A program made the position numbers and the translations under genes. Positions 9,006-18,789 of a stretch of 64,000 nucleotides of DNA are shown here, in pieces. The stretch covers positions 310,001-374,000 of the forward strand of contig JAHBYA010000003.1 of the NCBI GenBank assembly GCA_019636195.1. The letters run 5' to 3'. The DNA is from Planctomycetota bacterium (lineage in GTDB: Bacteria > Planctomycetota > UBA8742 > UBA2392). Numbering within the stretch: the stretch's first letter is position 1; each line of letters opens with the position of its first letter. A model generated the notes under the pieces. The model worked only from the letters and a program-made list of their open reading frames with translations, had not been told where the DNA came from and ran no database searches.

Positions 9006-9500
9006 ATGAAGACGACCACACTGTTGTTGCTGCTGTGCATCCTGGCTGGGTGCGTGGCGCAAGCACCGAACCGGAACCCACTGGAGACTGAATTGGAAAC
9101 CCTGCGCAAAGATATCACAGAGCTGCAAGCCCGCGCCGAACACAAGGAACAGACGATTGAAGTGCAACACCTGCTGGTCGCGCACCAGGGCGCCGGCATC
9201 GGCGGCGTTACCCGCAGCCTGGAAGAAGCCGAGAAACTGACCGCGCAACTGTGGGCCGAGATCAAGGCCGGCGCTGACTTCGACGCGCTGGTCAAGAAGC
9301 ACACCAACGATTCGCACCCCGGCATCTACGGCATGACGCTGGGCGAAGGCGACAGCCGCAAGAACCTGTACCCGCGCAAGGGCATGGTCGCGGCATTCGG
9401 CGACGTGGGTTGGCGCCTGAAGGTAGGCGAGTTCGGTGTGGCGCCGTACGATTCACGCAAGAGCCCGTACGGCTGGCACATTATCAAGCGCACGAAATGA
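9006..9500 (+). CDS. Lipoprotein with one parvulin (PpiC)-type domain
   Basis: A 164-residue protein with a lipoprotein signal (LLLCILAGC, Cys16) and a short coiled-coil-like helix (ETELETLRKDITELQARAE). Residues ~52-163 look like a rotamase fold: EVQHLLVAH, SLEEAEKLTAQLW, AGADFDALVKKHTND, VGWRLKVGEFG and YGWHIIKR match the parvulin pattern. Parvulins are peptidyl-prolyl isomerases that help fold exported proteins. Here the domain sits on a lipid anchor without the SurA/PrsA chaperone part. It overlaps the next gene (ATGA), which encodes a related protein, so the two are probably made together. Confidence 0.82.
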   Translation: MKTTTLLLLLCILAGCVAQAPNRNPLETELETLRKDITELQARAEHKEQTIEVQHLLVAHQGAGIGGVTRSLEEAEKLTAQLWAEIKAGADFDALVKKHTNDSHPGIYGMTLGEGDSRKNLYPRKGMVAAFGDVGWRLKVGEFGVAPYDSRKSPYGWHIIKRTK

Positions 9501-10456
9501 GACCGGGTGCAATCGGGTTGATGCTGCTGCTGGTCGCTTGCGGAGGCGCGAACGACAACGGCATCGTCATTCCGCCACCGCCGCCCGAAGTCGTGGAGTT
9601 CAGGCGGGCGGCCCTTGAACTTGCGTTGCGGCCGGATCATGGCGACAACCGCGTGGAAGTGCAGGAAATCCAGATCGGCGTAAACCTGGACTCGGCGTTG
9701 CCGTCGCGCGGGCGGCTTGGCGTGCTGGAAGCCGAGAAGCGCGCCGCCGATATCCTGGTCAAGGCAAAAGCCGGCGAGGACTTTGACACGCTGGTGTACC
9801 AGTACTCCTGGAATGGCCCGAGGCTTGGCGTGCGGCCGGGGACAACGCTGTACGTCCGCAACGAAGACGCACGGCGCGCGCCGTCGGTGCACGCGGGTGG
9901 GGTATTGAGCCCGGCGATTGAGCGCGCGGTGTGGCGCCTGAAGCCGGGCGAAGTCGGCGGCATCGAGTATCACCGGAAAGACGCCGAGGGCGGCTACTAC
10001 GTGCTGCGTCGCCTGACCGAAGCCGAGATGCGTGCCGACAATCCCGCGAACGAAGAGCCGGCCAACCCCGACATCGCGGCAATGCGTGAAAGCGCCAGTC
10101 AACTGTCCGCGAGGGCTGAACTTGATGCGTCAACAGTCAAGGTGCGCCATGTGCTGGTGGGGCGCTGGGCGCCCGGTCCGACCGATGACCTGAAGCCACT
10201 GAAGCCCCAGGCCGCCGAGGCCCGCGCCGCCGAGCTGTGGCGCAAGGCAGCGGACGGCGACGACTTTGCCGCGCTGATGAAGCACAGCTACGACAGCGGC
10301 CCGGGCGAATACACCATGACACTGAAAGACCGCGAAAACATGGTCCGCGCCTTCTGGTCCGCGGCGTGGCGCCTCAAACCCGGCGAAATCGGCGTTACGC
10401 TTTATGACCGCTGGGACAGCCCCTTCGGCTACCACATCATCCAGCGCATCGAGTGA
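9497..10456 (+). CDS. Lipoprotein with two parvulin-like domains
   Basis: A 319-residue protein starting at ATG 9497 inside the stop of the preceding gene. The lipobox is LLLVACGG (Cys15), followed by a proline run. Two parvulin-like units follow: a poorly conserved one at ~52-180 (AEKRAADILVKAKAGEDFDTL ... AVWRLKPGEVGG) and a better one at ~210-319 (KVRHVLVGRW, AARAAELWRKAADGDDFAAL, YHIIQRIE). The first copy has an insertion before its last strand and may be inactive. With its neighbour this forms a periplasmic parvulin-like pair; a folding role is inferred from the domains. Confidence 0.8.
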   Translation: MRPGAIGLMLLLVACGGANDNGIVIPPPPPEVVEFRRAALELALRPDHGDNRVEVQEIQIGVNLDSALPSRGRLGVLEAEKRAADILVKAKAGEDFDTLVYQYSWNGPRLGVRPGTTLYVRNEDARRAPSVHAGGVLSPAIERAVWRLKPGEVGGIEYHRKDAEGGYYVLRRLTEAEMRADNPANEEPANPDIAAMRESASQLSARAELDASTVKVRHVLVGRWAPGPTDDLKPLKPQAAEARAAELWRKAADGDDFAALMKHSYDSGPGEYTMTLKDRENMVRAFWSAAWRLKPGEIGVTLYDRWDSPFGYHIIQRIE

Positions 10457-11890
10457 TCAGCCGTGCAGCGTGTGCATGCCCGGCTGGACTTCCTGCACGC
10501 TGCTGCGGTCGCCGTCGCGCACGCGCAACCGGAAGGGCACGTCGCACATCACGTCAATGCGGCGGCGCGCGCCGCTTTTGTCGGCTGCGCCGACTTCAAG
10601 GTTTACAAGGCCGTACGCGAAGGGGATGTTCTCGATCACGTGGCGATCCTCCAGCATTGGCGTGATCTCAAGCTCGCCGCGCTGGCCGTGGGGGCGCAGC
10701 CCGAACAGCCCGCCCAGCGTATTCTGGATGCACAGGGCCAGCGCCAGCGGAGAGTCGCTGCCGCTGCTGCCGTCCCCAAGCGGCGCCGGCGAGTCGCGGT
10801 CGGGGTCATACGCCAGGTACACCTCGCCCGAGTCTTTCAGCACCTTCGCCACGCGCGCAAGGTGCTGCTCGGTGCCTTTGAAAGCTGCGGCGTGCAGGTG
10901 CCCGGCGGCAAGTGACTCGCCCACCAAAAGATTGAAGTCCGCGCGCGCCACGCCCACCGGCATGCCGTCGCGGCGCCGGTAGTCGCCTTCGCCGGCTGCC
11001 ACTGTGCACCAGGGATGCGCGCGCTCGAATTGCGTGGGGTCGGAAAGGCGCTTGGCCATGCGCTCAATGCTGCTGCGCGGCGCCACACCAGACCATACGG
11101 CCCACACGCTGGCCAGCGTCTTCATCGCCAGCGGCTCGCCGTGTTCGTCCAAGTCGTAGTACCAGCCGTCATCCTCGTGCCACATGCGCGCGTTGATCTT
11201 GGCTGCCACGTCGCGGAAGACCCACTCAAGCTCGCCGGCGTCCTCCTTGCGATTGAGGGCGCGGGCGACCTCGGCCAGCACGCGGGCGTTAAGCGCGTAC
11301 ATGCAACTGGCGTCAATCCAGTTGGCGCCGCCGGCCAGGCTTGGCACCACGCGGCCGCCCAGCATGAAGCGCCCGGTGGCGTGCAGGTTGTATGCGCCGG
11401 GCGAGCCCGAAAGCAGGCCGTTGCGTCGTCGCACCTGGTGTTCGCGGTAGTCGAAGTCCGCCTTCAGCAGGCCGAATGCATGCTCAAGGCGCTGCCGGTT
11501 GCCGCGCAGCTTGAACAGTTCCCATTCGGCCAGCGCGAACAGCGGCGCCGCAATGCGGGCTTGGCCCTGCTCAAGGGGCGCCTGACCGCCAGTGGAGAGC
11601 TCCAGCGTCGCGGGGACAAACCCGGATGCGTCAAAGGCAGCCAGAAACGGATCAGTCACGCTGGTTGCGCCGGTGCTGGCCCAGCGCAGTCCCAGCGTCG
11701 CGAACGCGGCGTCCCACGCCGTCACACGCGCCTGCTCTGCGCCGCGCAGGGCCGCGGCCTTGAGCGCGCTCTCGTCACCGGGGTCAACCAGCGCGTGCTG
11801 AAGGCGCGCTACCGCGTGGCGGTAGGGCGCCAGCAGCAAGTCGCGCTCGCTGTGGATTTGAACAATGGGAAAAGCCGGCTGGTCGGGCAT
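10457..11890 (-). CDS. Glycoside hydrolase-like (alpha/alpha)6-barrel protein
   Basis: A 477-residue cytoplasmic protein of helical hairpins. The pattern WDAAFATLGLRW, then DPFLAAFD, NGLLSGSPGAYNL, NWIDASCMYALNARVLAEVA, WYYDLDEHGEPL and the late G/W-rich IQNTLGGLFGLRP resembles MGH1-like/GH63/trehalase-type barrels, which act on alpha-linked sugars such as trehalose or mannosyl-glycerate. I cannot name the substrate or assign the acid and base with certainty; Asp60 in TAWDAAF and the Asp in NWIDAS are candidates. There is no signal peptide. It ends next to the parvulin lipoprotein stop (convergent) and diverges from folE. Confidence 0.7.
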   Translation of the reverse strand: MPDQPAFPIVQIHSERDLLLAPYRHAVARLQHALVDPGDESALKAAALRGAEQARVTAWDAAFATLGLRWASTGATSVTDPFLAAFDASGFVPATLELSTGGQAPLEQGQARIAAPLFALAEWELFKLRGNRQRLEHAFGLLKADFDYREHQVRRRNGLLSGSPGAYNLHATGRFMLGGRVVPSLAGGANWIDASCMYALNARVLAEVARALNRKEDAGELEWVFRDVAAKINARMWHEDDGWYYDLDEHGEPLAMKTLASVWAVWSGVAPRSSIERMAKRLSDPTQFERAHPWCTVAAGEGDYRRRDGMPVGVARADFNLLVGESLAAGHLHAAAFKGTEQHLARVAKVLKDSGEVYLAYDPDRDSPAPLGDGSSGSDSPLALALCIQNTLGGLFGLRPHGQRGELEITPMLEDRHVIENIPFAYGLVNLEVGAADKSGARRRIDVMCDVPFRLRVRDGDRSSVQEVQPGMHTLHG

Positions 11891-12055
11891 GCTTGTGGTG
11901 CAGATAACAGAAATCCGGACGTGTTTTGTCTAGTAATGCGTTGATAAGCTGGAACAATTCCGTGCGTTGGAGAGCGCATCTGGGGCCGTGACACCGCAGA
12001 CGCTTTGCAGCACTTTCGTGACACTCCTGCCATGCAGGAAAACGGAGAAAGGCTG

Positions 12056-12706
12056 ATGAGCAACTTTCAGGACGATCCACTGATTGAAGAAGCGGTCAAC
12101 GACTCTGACATCCAGGGTGTGGTTGACGTTGGCGCGGTGCAACCCGGCGATCCGCTGGGCTGCCTTGTGAAGGGCCTGCTGCGCGGCATCGGCGAAGACC
12201 CTGAACGTGAAGGCCTGAAGCGCACTCCGGCGCGCGTGGATGCCGCCCTGAAGTGGCTGACCAAAGGTTACAACGAGAGCCTTGAAGACGTTGTCAATGA
12301 CGCCATTTTCGAGTCCGACAACGACGACATCGTGCTGGTCAAGGACATCGACATTTTCAGCCTGTGCGAGCATCACATGCTGCCGTTTTACGGCAAGGCG
12401 CACGTGGCTTATGTGCCGGACGGCCGCGTGATTGGCATCAGCAAGCTGCCGCGCATCGCGGAAATCTATGCCCGCCGCCTACAGATCCAGGAGCAATTGA
12501 CCCACCAGATTGCGCGCGCCGTTGAGCAAGCCGTGAAGCCCCGCGGCGTAGCCGTCGTGATAGAATGCACCCACATGTGCATGGCGATGCGCGGTGTCCA
12601 GAAGATCGGCAGCACCACGGTCACGCGTGCCCTGACCGGCGTGTTCAAGGAACAGGACGGCCTGCGCATCGAGCTTTTCAAGATGCTGCGCGGCGAGACC
12701 GTTTGA
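12056..12706 (+). CDS. folE: GTP cyclohydrolase I
   Basis: A 216-residue type I enzyme that turns GTP into dihydroneopterin triphosphate, the first step toward folate or tetrahydrobiopterin. Zinc ligands are Cys104 and His107 ([11 protein letters not shown]) and Cys175 ([10 protein letters not shown]); the [19 protein letters not shown] and QEQLTHQIA segments are textbook. ATG 12056 is chosen because GGAG lies at 12044-12047, eight bases upstream; two earlier in-frame starts lack a ribosome site. It is followed closely by a 70-codon gene. Confidence 0.95.
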   Translation: MSNFQDDPLIEEAVNDSDIQGVVDVGAVQPGDPLGCLVKGLLRGIGEDPEREGLKRTPARVDAALKWLTKGYNESLEDVVNDAIFESDNDDIVLVKDIDIFSLCEHHMLPFYGKAHVAYVPDGRVIGISKLPRIAEIYARRLQIQEQLTHQIARAVEQAVKPRGVAVVIECTHMCMAMRGVQKIGSTTVTRALTGVFKEQDGLRIELFKMLRGETV

Positions 12707-12750
12707 ACACAGCCAAGGGCAAGCTACACTCCCGCGCAGGAGATACCGCC

Positions 12751-12963
12751 GTGCCGGAACTTTCTGACGAGTTTATTCGCGACAAGTTCGCGCACATCTA
12801 CGAGCAGTACTTCGATCGCTTCGAGATCCGCCGCGACGGCGAAGGCAAGCGCTTCATCCACGCCGAGTACAGCCACCCGCGCTTCAAGCGCACCTGGGTG
12901 CCTGTCCGGTTTTGCGGTATCCGCGTGCATTGCGTGCCCAGCGAAGAAACTGCGGCAAGGTAG
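12751..12963 (+). CDS. Small conserved-looking protein, 70 residues, unknown
   Basis: Starts at GTG 12751 with AGGAG at 12738-12742, eight bases upstream. The protein is rich in charged and aromatic residues (FIRDKFAHIYEQYFDRFEIR, then FIHAEYSHPRFKRTWVPVRF) and has two cysteines near the end (FCGIRVHCVPS). I do not recognise a family. Codon use matches the neighbours, and position 44 bases after folE with its own ribosome site argues it is real and co-transcribed. A longer in-frame start from TTG 12703 is possible but lacks a ribosome site at the right distance. Confidence 0.65.
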   Translation: MPELSDEFIRDKFAHIYEQYFDRFEIRRDGEGKRFIHAEYSHPRFKRTWVPVRFCGIRVHCVPSEETAAR

Positions 12964-12986
12964 TCCGCCCGGCGGAAGCCATCGGG

Positions 12987-12992
12987 TACAAT
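12987..12992 (+). promoter_or_regulatory. -10 hexamer TACAAT, leaderless geometry
   Basis: TACAAT is one base from consensus and ends exactly 6 bases before ATG 12999, with no ribosome site between. This is the best -10 of the leaderless group in the window. Confidence 0.5.
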
Positions 12993-12998
12993 CCATAG

Positions 12999-14120
12999 AT
13001 GGCCAGAAAGAAACCCGATTCAGGCGGCTCAATTCGCACGCGCCGGGGCAAAGCCAGCATCGGCTTTGCGGGTGTCGTGATGGCGGGGCTGCTGGCGGGC
13101 GCGGGCTGGCTGCACCTGACCGGGCAATGGGGCGTGGTCGCCGGCGCCACCGAGATGCAGTATCGCGAGTGGTTTGAGGCGCTGGTCAACGACCCGAACA
13201 ACGAAGAGTATCGCGCCAGGCTGATCCAGCACGCCGTCGAGCATTACCGTGAAACCCCCGAAGGCAAGAGCCTTCCGTTGCGCGATGAAGCGGGCCGGGT
13301 GGTGGGCCGCTTCCGCATTCATGAAGCGAAAATCGATCAGCCCTACGCCGACAGCGACGAGACCGCCCAGCGGCGCATTTACACGGTCGCACTGATCGGC
13401 GGCGGCGAGCTGTGGCACGAGACCGGCGGCCGCGTGCGCTTCACGGGCAAGGCCTTTGTCACCTACCAGGTGGATTTCAAGGTTCAGGACTGGGCGGCCT
13501 ATGCCTACTTCACATGCTTGAGCATTGAGCGCGAGTGGTTTGAGTGCCTGCACATCGACAACATCCTTGGCCAGATTTTCAAGGCCGCCGTGCGCAACGC
13601 CGGCAAACGCGCGCTGGTTGAGTGCCTTGAACCCGGCTTTACGATCATTGCAAAGCCCAACGGCGACACCTGGCTGGCCTTTGGCCACGTGGGCAAGGAG
13701 TTCAAGCCGCGCACGGGCCCGTTTGACGAAAGCGACCGCGATTGCGAATGCGAGTGCAACGACGTGACGCTGCTGCACGCGGGCTATCGCGACTATCTGG
13801 GGCCGATTGAGCTGTTTGAAGGCAACGAGCTGCGCGTGACGATCGAGACGGAAAGTCTGGATGCCCGCAAGAGCTTCGGCGTTGATGTCTATCTGCTAAG
13901 TGAAGAAGAATTCCAGCGCTACGAGCAGGCGTATCCCGGCAAGTTGAAAGACTTGCCAGCTCTGAAGCCCATGGACCAGCGCTTGAACATGCAAAAGCTC
14001 AATCACACGTTTAAAGGCCTCAAGGGCAACGTCTATCTGCTGGTCGATAACACCGGCCTCAGCGGTGAGCGCCGCCCCAGCGACGGGCTCGTGCGCTACT
14101 ACGTCAGGATCAAGCGCTGA
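12999..14120 (+). CDS. Membrane-anchored protein of unknown function
   Basis: A 373-residue protein with a basic N-terminus (MARKKPDSGGSIRTRRGKAS) and one hydrophobic segment at ~22-42, so it is probably anchored with the rest outside the cytoplasm. The body is a mix of beta-like stretches with five cysteines, including a tight CECEC cluster near residue 248. No family is recognised. A -10 element 6 bases before the ATG suggests separate, leaderless expression although folE and the 70-residue gene lie just upstream. Confidence 0.75.
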   Translation: MARKKPDSGGSIRTRRGKASIGFAGVVMAGLLAGAGWLHLTGQWGVVAGATEMQYREWFEALVNDPNNEEYRARLIQHAVEHYRETPEGKSLPLRDEAGRVVGRFRIHEAKIDQPYADSDETAQRRIYTVALIGGGELWHETGGRVRFTGKAFVTYQVDFKVQDWAAYAYFTCLSIEREWFECLHIDNILGQIFKAAVRNAGKRALVECLEPGFTIIAKPNGDTWLAFGHVGKEFKPRTGPFDESDRDCECECNDVTLLHAGYRDYLGPIELFEGNELRVTIETESLDARKSFGVDVYLLSEEEFQRYEQAYPGKLKDLPALKPMDQRLNMQKLNHTFKGLKGNVYLLVDNTGLSGERRPSDGLVRYYVRIKR

Positions 14121-14193
14121 ACTCTTCATGTAACCCAAATACGAGTGGCCGCTTCGCGCGTATCAGGGGTGCAACACGGGCAAGAACGCGATC

Positions 14194-17046
14194 ATGGATG
14201 CAGTGACGGAAAGTCTGGCGACGGGGTTGGCCGCCGGCGATGAGGACGCCTGGCGCAGCCTTGTGAGGTCCCAAGCCGAAGCGTTGTTGCGCTACGCCGC
14301 CGCCATGACCGGCGATGCGGACGCGGCGCAGGATGTCGTGCAAGCCGCATTTGTACGGCTGTACCGGCATCGTCGCAACCTTCGCGGCGGGACGCTTCGC
14401 GCGCTGTGCTATTCCACGACCGGCAATCTGGCCCGTGACTACCTGAGGCGAAGAAAGTTGCGCAGCAAACCGCCGGAGCCTGACGTGAATCCAGAGCCGT
14501 CACCCGAACTGCGGGCAATCGCGCGCGAGGCGTGGTCGGCGGCATTGATGCTGCCGCACGACCTGCGCGAAGTTGTCGTGCTGCACTACGGGCACGGCTT
14601 GTCGCTGGCTGAAGTCGGCGATGTGGTTGGCGCCCCCAAGGGCACGGTCAGCACCCGGCTTCGGCGCGCGCTGGATGAGTTGCGCGAGCGGCTGAAGTAC
14701 TCGGTGGCAACGGTCGCGTTGCCGGGCCCAGATGCGCTGGGGCAAGCCTTGGCGGGCAACGCGTCACTTTCCTGTTCGACCCCGGTTGCACCCATTGTTG
14801 TCCAGAACCTGGAGTTGATCGTCATGGCATCAATCGGAAAACAGGGCGCCGGTACACTTGCGATTTGGCTGCTCGTGCTGTTACTCGCGTGCGGCGGCAT
14901 TGCAATCTGGTTGAAGCCATGGAGTTCGGCCGGCGAATCCATTGCTTCAGGCCGGCAATCACCGGACGCGGGCACGGCAGGTGCCGGGCAATCGACGGCA
15001 GTAACGGTGGGCGGCGGCGATACGCCTGTCAATGCCGGACATACCCTCCCGGCGCCGCACCCTGCGCCGCTTGAAGCCACCGGCGACCCGGCCATTGCGA
15101 ACGTAAGGATTTTCGGCCGAGTGAACGAGCGTGACGGGCGGCCGGTGCCACATACCCGGGTCCGGCTGGGATGGTCGGTCGGTGACGGGCTGAATGAATC
15201 CTTGCCCGAAGGCACCACTGACGAGCATGGCGCATACTCTTTGGTGTTGCGCTTGCCCCGGATTCCCGGCCAGGGCGAAGTCCGGCTTTTTTGCAGGGTG
15301 CTGGCCTGGCATCCGCATGAGATTGCGGGCAGCGCCACAGGAATTTTTCACGTGGACCCAGCCAGGTCAAGCGAGCACAGGCTTGATGTGACGGTGTTTC
15401 CTGCAGTCGCACTGGCCTTTCGCGTGATGGACGCAGGCGGCAGCCCCGTTGGCGGCGCGGACATCTGGTGGGAGGCGAATGGCTGGCCCGGAGTTCATCC
15501 GCATGGCGAGGTCTTTCTGTTGAAGACCGGCGCGGACGGCTGGGCCCGCACGCGGGTCCCGTATCTGGAGGGCATTCACAGCTTCTTTGACTGGCCGGTG
15601 GTTATCGTTGAGGCCGCCAGGTTTTCTGCGCAGGAGTATCGTCTTGAGTTCAACCCTACGGGGCCGCAAGAGTTCATCATTACGCTGCGGGATGCCACAA
15701 CACTTGAGGGTATGCTGGTCAACGGCAGTGGCGAGCCGGTTCGAAACCAGGCCTTCGAGCTGGAGCTTGACCCGGAAGACTTTGAAGACAGGCCGACGGT
15801 TGTGCAAAGCCTTCGCCGAGAGCTGAGATCCGACGAATCAGGCCGGTTCGTGATCGAGAACTTCCCGGTCGGCGCCCATGACGCGGAAGTGCGCGCCGAG
15901 GGCTTTCACGAGACGACGGGGCTGCGGCTGACAGCTGACGAGTTCGCGACGATACCGCTGCTGCGCGAGTCGCAGAGTATCCTGCGCGTGCTGGATCCCG
16001 CAAACAATGCGCTTTTCTTTTCGACGTTCACGGCAACGCTGCTCCAGTCGGATGGCTCGGCGGGCAAGCCGCGCAAAATGTGGTGCGGGGACGACGCGAT
16101 AATCCGCCTGAGAGGACTTGTCCCGGGCACATACCGGATTTCTGCGCGGCCCAACGGCTGGTCGTCCGAGATTTCGACTGTGCTGGAAATAGATGAAGAA
16201 GACAGGCAGCACGTGCTGCATGTAACGCCGCCGACCGGCACCTGCGGGTTGACGGGCCGGGTGGTGCTGCCGGGGGACGCAAAGTTGAGGACCGCGGTGC
16301 ACCTGCTGGCTGCCGGCGAGCGCGAGGTTTCGTACACCATCAGTTCCTTGGATGACGGCAGTTTTCATTTCATGAGTGTCGAACCGGGTGACTACACCCT
16401 GAGCGTGCACTCAAGGGACTATCCGACGGCAACCGTGCCGGTGCGCGTGCCGACCGAGGTCGCGATTGAAGTACACCTGATCCAGACCGCAACGCTGCTG
16501 CTACGGCTACCGCCCGGCGAACCGCCGTACTTGAACCGCTGGGAAGCCCTTGTCATCACCGAGCGGGGACAAGCCTGCACCGATCGCTGGCACAACAACG
16601 TGCCGGGACTGTTCAGGCTGACCGGCCTGTGCCCCGGCGAAGTAACGGTGATTGTCATGTCATCGCAGTTCACGCATTGGAAGCCCTTTGAAGGCGACCC
16701 CTTCGAGCGCAAGCTGACGCTCGCGCCCGGCGAAATCCGCGAATTTGCGATCGACGACCTGCCTCGCCACAAGGTGCGCCTGCGCGTGTTGTACCCGGAC
16801 GGGTTACCCGTGGCGCGCGAGTCGCTGGACCTCAAGCGCACGTCGCCAACCGAACCCGACCCGGGCAAGTACCACGGCACGCTGCCCGAAGTCGTGACCG
16901 ACGCGCACGGCGAGCTGCTCACGACCTGGCTGCTGCCGGGCCGCTATTTCTTCAATGCGCCGGACGGCAGTCGCGTGTTTTTTGAAGTCGAAGACAGGCC
17001 TGAACAAACCATTGTTGTGCGCGTGCCGGCGGCTCGCACGGATTGA
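14194..17046 (+). CDS. ECF sigma factor fused to a membrane-anchored beta-sandwich repeat region
   Basis: A single 950-residue frame. Residues ~15-90 form sigma region 2 ([20 protein letters not shown]) and ~110-168 region 4 ([20 protein letters not shown], then [19 protein letters not shown]). A hydrophobic helix follows at ~221-240 ([20 protein letters not shown]), then a Gly/Ser/Pro linker. The remaining ~650 residues carry repeated carboxypeptidase-regulatory/CnaB-like signatures, e.g. [46 protein letters not shown] and [18 protein letters not shown]. Topology would keep the sigma part in the cytoplasm and the repeats outside. A separate gene starting at the in-frame ATG 14824 just before the helix cannot be excluded. 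No anti-sigma gene is adjacent. Confidence 0.88.
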   Translation: MDAVTESLATGLAAGDEDAWRSLVRSQAEALLRYAAAMTGDADAAQDVVQAAFVRLYRHRRNLRGGTLRALCYSTTGNLARDYLRRRKLRSKPPEPDVNPEPSPELRAIAREAWSAALMLPHDLREVVVLHYGHGLSLAEVGDVVGAPKGTVSTRLRRALDELRERLKYSVATVALPGPDALGQALAGNASLSCSTPVAPIVVQNLELIVMASIGKQGAGTLAIWLLVLLLACGGIAIWLKPWSSAGESIASGRQSPDAGTAGAGQSTAVTVGGGDTPVNAGHTLPAPHPAPLEATGDPAIANVRIFGRVNERDGRPVPHTRVRLGWSVGDGLNESLPEGTTDEHGAYSLVLRLPRIPGQGEVRLFCRVLAWHPHEIAGSATGIFHVDPARSSEHRLDVTVFPAVALAFRVMDAGGSPVGGADIWWEANGWPGVHPHGEVFLLKTGADGWARTRVPYLEGIHSFFDWPVVIVEAARFSAQEYRLEFNPTGPQEFIITLRDATTLEGMLVNGSGEPVRNQAFELELDPEDFEDRPTVVQSLRRELRSDESGRFVIENFPVGAHDAEVRAEGFHETTGLRLTADEFATIPLLRESQSILRVLDPANNALFFSTFTATLLQSDGSAGKPRKMWCGDDAIIRLRGLVPGTYRISARPNGWSSEISTVLEIDEEDRQHVLHVTPPTGTCGLTGRVVLPGDAKLRTAVHLLAAGEREVSYTISSLDDGSFHFMSVEPGDYTLSVHSRDYPTATVPVRVPTEVAIEVHLIQTATLLLRLPPGEPPYLNRWEALVITERGQACTDRWHNNVPGLFRLTGLCPGEVTVIVMSSQFTHWKPFEGDPFERKLTLAPGEIREFAIDDLPRHKVRLRVLYPDGLPVARESLDLKRTSPTEPDPGKYHGTLPEVVTDAHGELLTTWLLPGRYFFNAPDGSRVFFEVEDRPEQTIVVRVPAARTD

Positions 17047-17112
17047 CGCGCCCTTGCCCAGCTGCGAATCTTCGCGTATATCTGCCCCATGGAAGTGGAT
17101 CACACAACCCTT

Positions 17113-17140
17113 CAGCCCTGCCGTTTCGTCGGCGGGGCTG
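17113..17140 (+). terminator. Stem-loop upstream of guaB (terminator or attenuator)
   Basis: An 11-bp stem (17113-17123 with 17130-17140, one G-U pair) with a six-base loop, followed by TTTGCGTTT. It lies 67 bases after the sigma-fusion stop and 22 bases before the guaB ATG, so it can end the upstream transcript or act in a guaB leader. Confidence 0.55.
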
Positions 17141-17162
17141 TTTGCGTTTACGGAGCTCAGCC

Positions 17163-18680
17163 ATGACTTCGCCCAACGGGCTTAGCGCCAGGGAGCTGTT
17201 CGAGCGCGCGCCATATGCCCTGACCTACAACGACATCATCCTGATGCCGGGCTACATCGACTTTCCGCCCGCCGAGGTTGACCTGACCACCAAGCTCACG
17301 CGCGGCATCACGCTGCGCCGGCCTCTGGTCAGCTCACCGATGGATACCGTCACTGAGCACCGCATGGCGATCTCGCTGGCGTTGCAAGGCGGCATCGGCA
17401 TCATTCACTACAACTGCACGATCGACGAGCAGGTTGCCCAGGTGCGCAAGGTACGCCGCTTTGAAAACGGCTTTATCCTTGACCCGCTCGTGCTTTCGCC
17501 CCAGCACACAATTGCCGACATCCATCGCATCAAAGAACAGCACGGCTTTTCGGGCATTCCCATCACCGAAGACGGCACGCTTAAGACAAAGCTGGTGGGC
17601 ATCGTCACCAACCGTGACATTGACTTTGAAACCGACCGCAGCCGCAAACTCGCCGATGTGATGACGCGCGAACTGGTGACGGCCAAGAAGGGCATTCGCC
17701 TTGACGAAGCCAACGAAATCCTGCGCAAGTCAAAAAAGGGCAAGCTGCCCGTGATCGACGACAAGGGCATGCTGGTGGCGCTTACCAGCCGCCGCGACCT
17801 GCGCAAAAACCGCGACTTTCCCGACGCGACCAAGGACGAGGGCAAGAACCTCATGGTCGGCGCGGCCATCAGCACCAAGGATGAAGACCGTGACCGAATG
17901 GCCGCACTGGCTGAAGCAGGCGTGAGCGTGGTCGTGATCGACAGCGCCCAGGGCGACAACGTGTATCAGCACGACATGATCAAGTGGATCAAGAAGCACC
18001 ACCCGCAGGTGCAGGTGATCGGCGGCAACGTGGTCACCGAGCAGCAAGCCGAAAACCTGATCAAGTCCGGCGCTGACGCGCTGCGCATCGGCATGGGGCC
18101 GGGCAGCATCTGCACCACGCAGGAAATCATGGCTGTAGGCCGCAGCCAGGGGACTGCCGTCTATTACACGTCTCGCGCGGCCAAGAAGCACGGCGTGCCG
18201 GTGATTGCCGACGGCGGCATCAGCGTGATCGGCCAGATCATGAAGGCGCTAGCGCTGGGCGCAAGCACAGTCATGTGCGGCAGCCTGTTTGCGGGCACGG
18301 AGGAAAGCCCCGGCGAATACGTGTATCGCGATGGCGTAAGGCTCAAGGTCTATCGCGGCATGGCCAGCCTTGACGCCATGAAGGCCGGCGGCGGCAAGCG
18401 CTACTTTACCGAGTCACGCGACATCAAGGTTGCACAGGGTGTCAGCGGCTACGTGCAGGACCGCGGCAACATGTTTGACCTTGTGGGGTACCTGAGCCAG
18501 GGGCTGCGGCTTGCCTTCCAGGATGCGGGCGTGAGAAGCGTAAGCGCCCTGCACGAAGCCGCTGAGACCGGCAAGCTGCGCTTTGAACTGCGCAGCCCAA
18601 GCGCGCAACGCGAAGGCGGCGTGCACGACCTGTACAGCTACACCCAACCCGACGCCTTCAGCACCGGCCGCAACTCGTAG
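17163..18680 (+). CDS. guaB: IMP dehydrogenase, eukaryotic-type
   Basis: A 505-residue enzyme oxidising IMP to XMP, the committed step of GMP synthesis. ATG 17163 gives the family's N-terminus. The TIM barrel is split by two CBS modules at ~110-220. Catalytic Cys317 sits in [20 protein letters not shown]; the mobile flap begins [10 protein letters not shown]. Many segments are those of animal and fungal enzymes rather than the usual bacterial form: [49 protein letters not shown]-like [12 protein letters not shown], and IKVAQGVSG. The family otherwise reads CTTR/GVG with a different flap. Gene context is neutral. Confidence 0.95.
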   Translation: MTSPNGLSARELFERAPYALTYNDIILMPGYIDFPPAEVDLTTKLTRGITLRRPLVSSPMDTVTEHRMAISLALQGGIGIIHYNCTIDEQVAQVRKVRRFENGFILDPLVLSPQHTIADIHRIKEQHGFSGIPITEDGTLKTKLVGIVTNRDIDFETDRSRKLADVMTRELVTAKKGIRLDEANEILRKSKKGKLPVIDDKGMLVALTSRRDLRKNRDFPDATKDEGKNLMVGAAISTKDEDRDRMAALAEAGVSVVVIDSAQGDNVYQHDMIKWIKKHHPQVQVIGGNVVTEQQAENLIKSGADALRIGMGPGSICTTQEIMAVGRSQGTAVYYTSRAAKKHGVPVIADGGISVIGQIMKALALGASTVMCGSLFAGTEESPGEYVYRDGVRLKVYRGMASLDAMKAGGGKRYFTESRDIKVAQGVSGYVQDRGNMFDLVGYLSQGLRLAFQDAGVRSVSALHEAAETGKLRFELRSPSAQREGGVHDLYSYTQPDAFSTGRNS

Positions 18681-18715
18681 GGCGGCTTGTCGATATCAGT
18701 GGCCGCTTGCTTCCA

Positions 18716-18737
18716 GCCCCGGACGCCAGTCCGGGGC
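18716..18737. repeat. Perfect 9-bp stem hairpin after guaB
   Basis: Inverted repeat GCCCCGGAC / GTCCGGGGC with loop GCCA, 36 bases after the guaB stop. With the next hairpin it separates guaB from the convergent glycosylase gene; it may be a bidirectional terminator or a REP-type palindrome. No U-run follows. Confidence 0.55.
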
Positions 18738-18752
18738 CCGGTACGTCAATAA

Positions 18753-18772
18753 CCCGGCACTTGCGTGCCGGG
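18753..18772. repeat. Perfect 8-bp stem hairpin between convergent genes
   Basis: CCCGGCAC / GTGCCGGG with loop TTGC, 15 bases after the preceding hairpin and just before the glycosylase stop. Same possible roles as its neighbour. Confidence 0.55.
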
Positions 18773-18789
18773 CTGCAAGCGGATCAGCG

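Noticed and set aside
14130-14164. ECF-type promoter (GTAACC ... CGTATC) before the sigma fusion gene
   Set aside because: The spacing between the two boxes is 23 bases, too long for the usual 16-17; autoregulation is possible but not supported by this pair.
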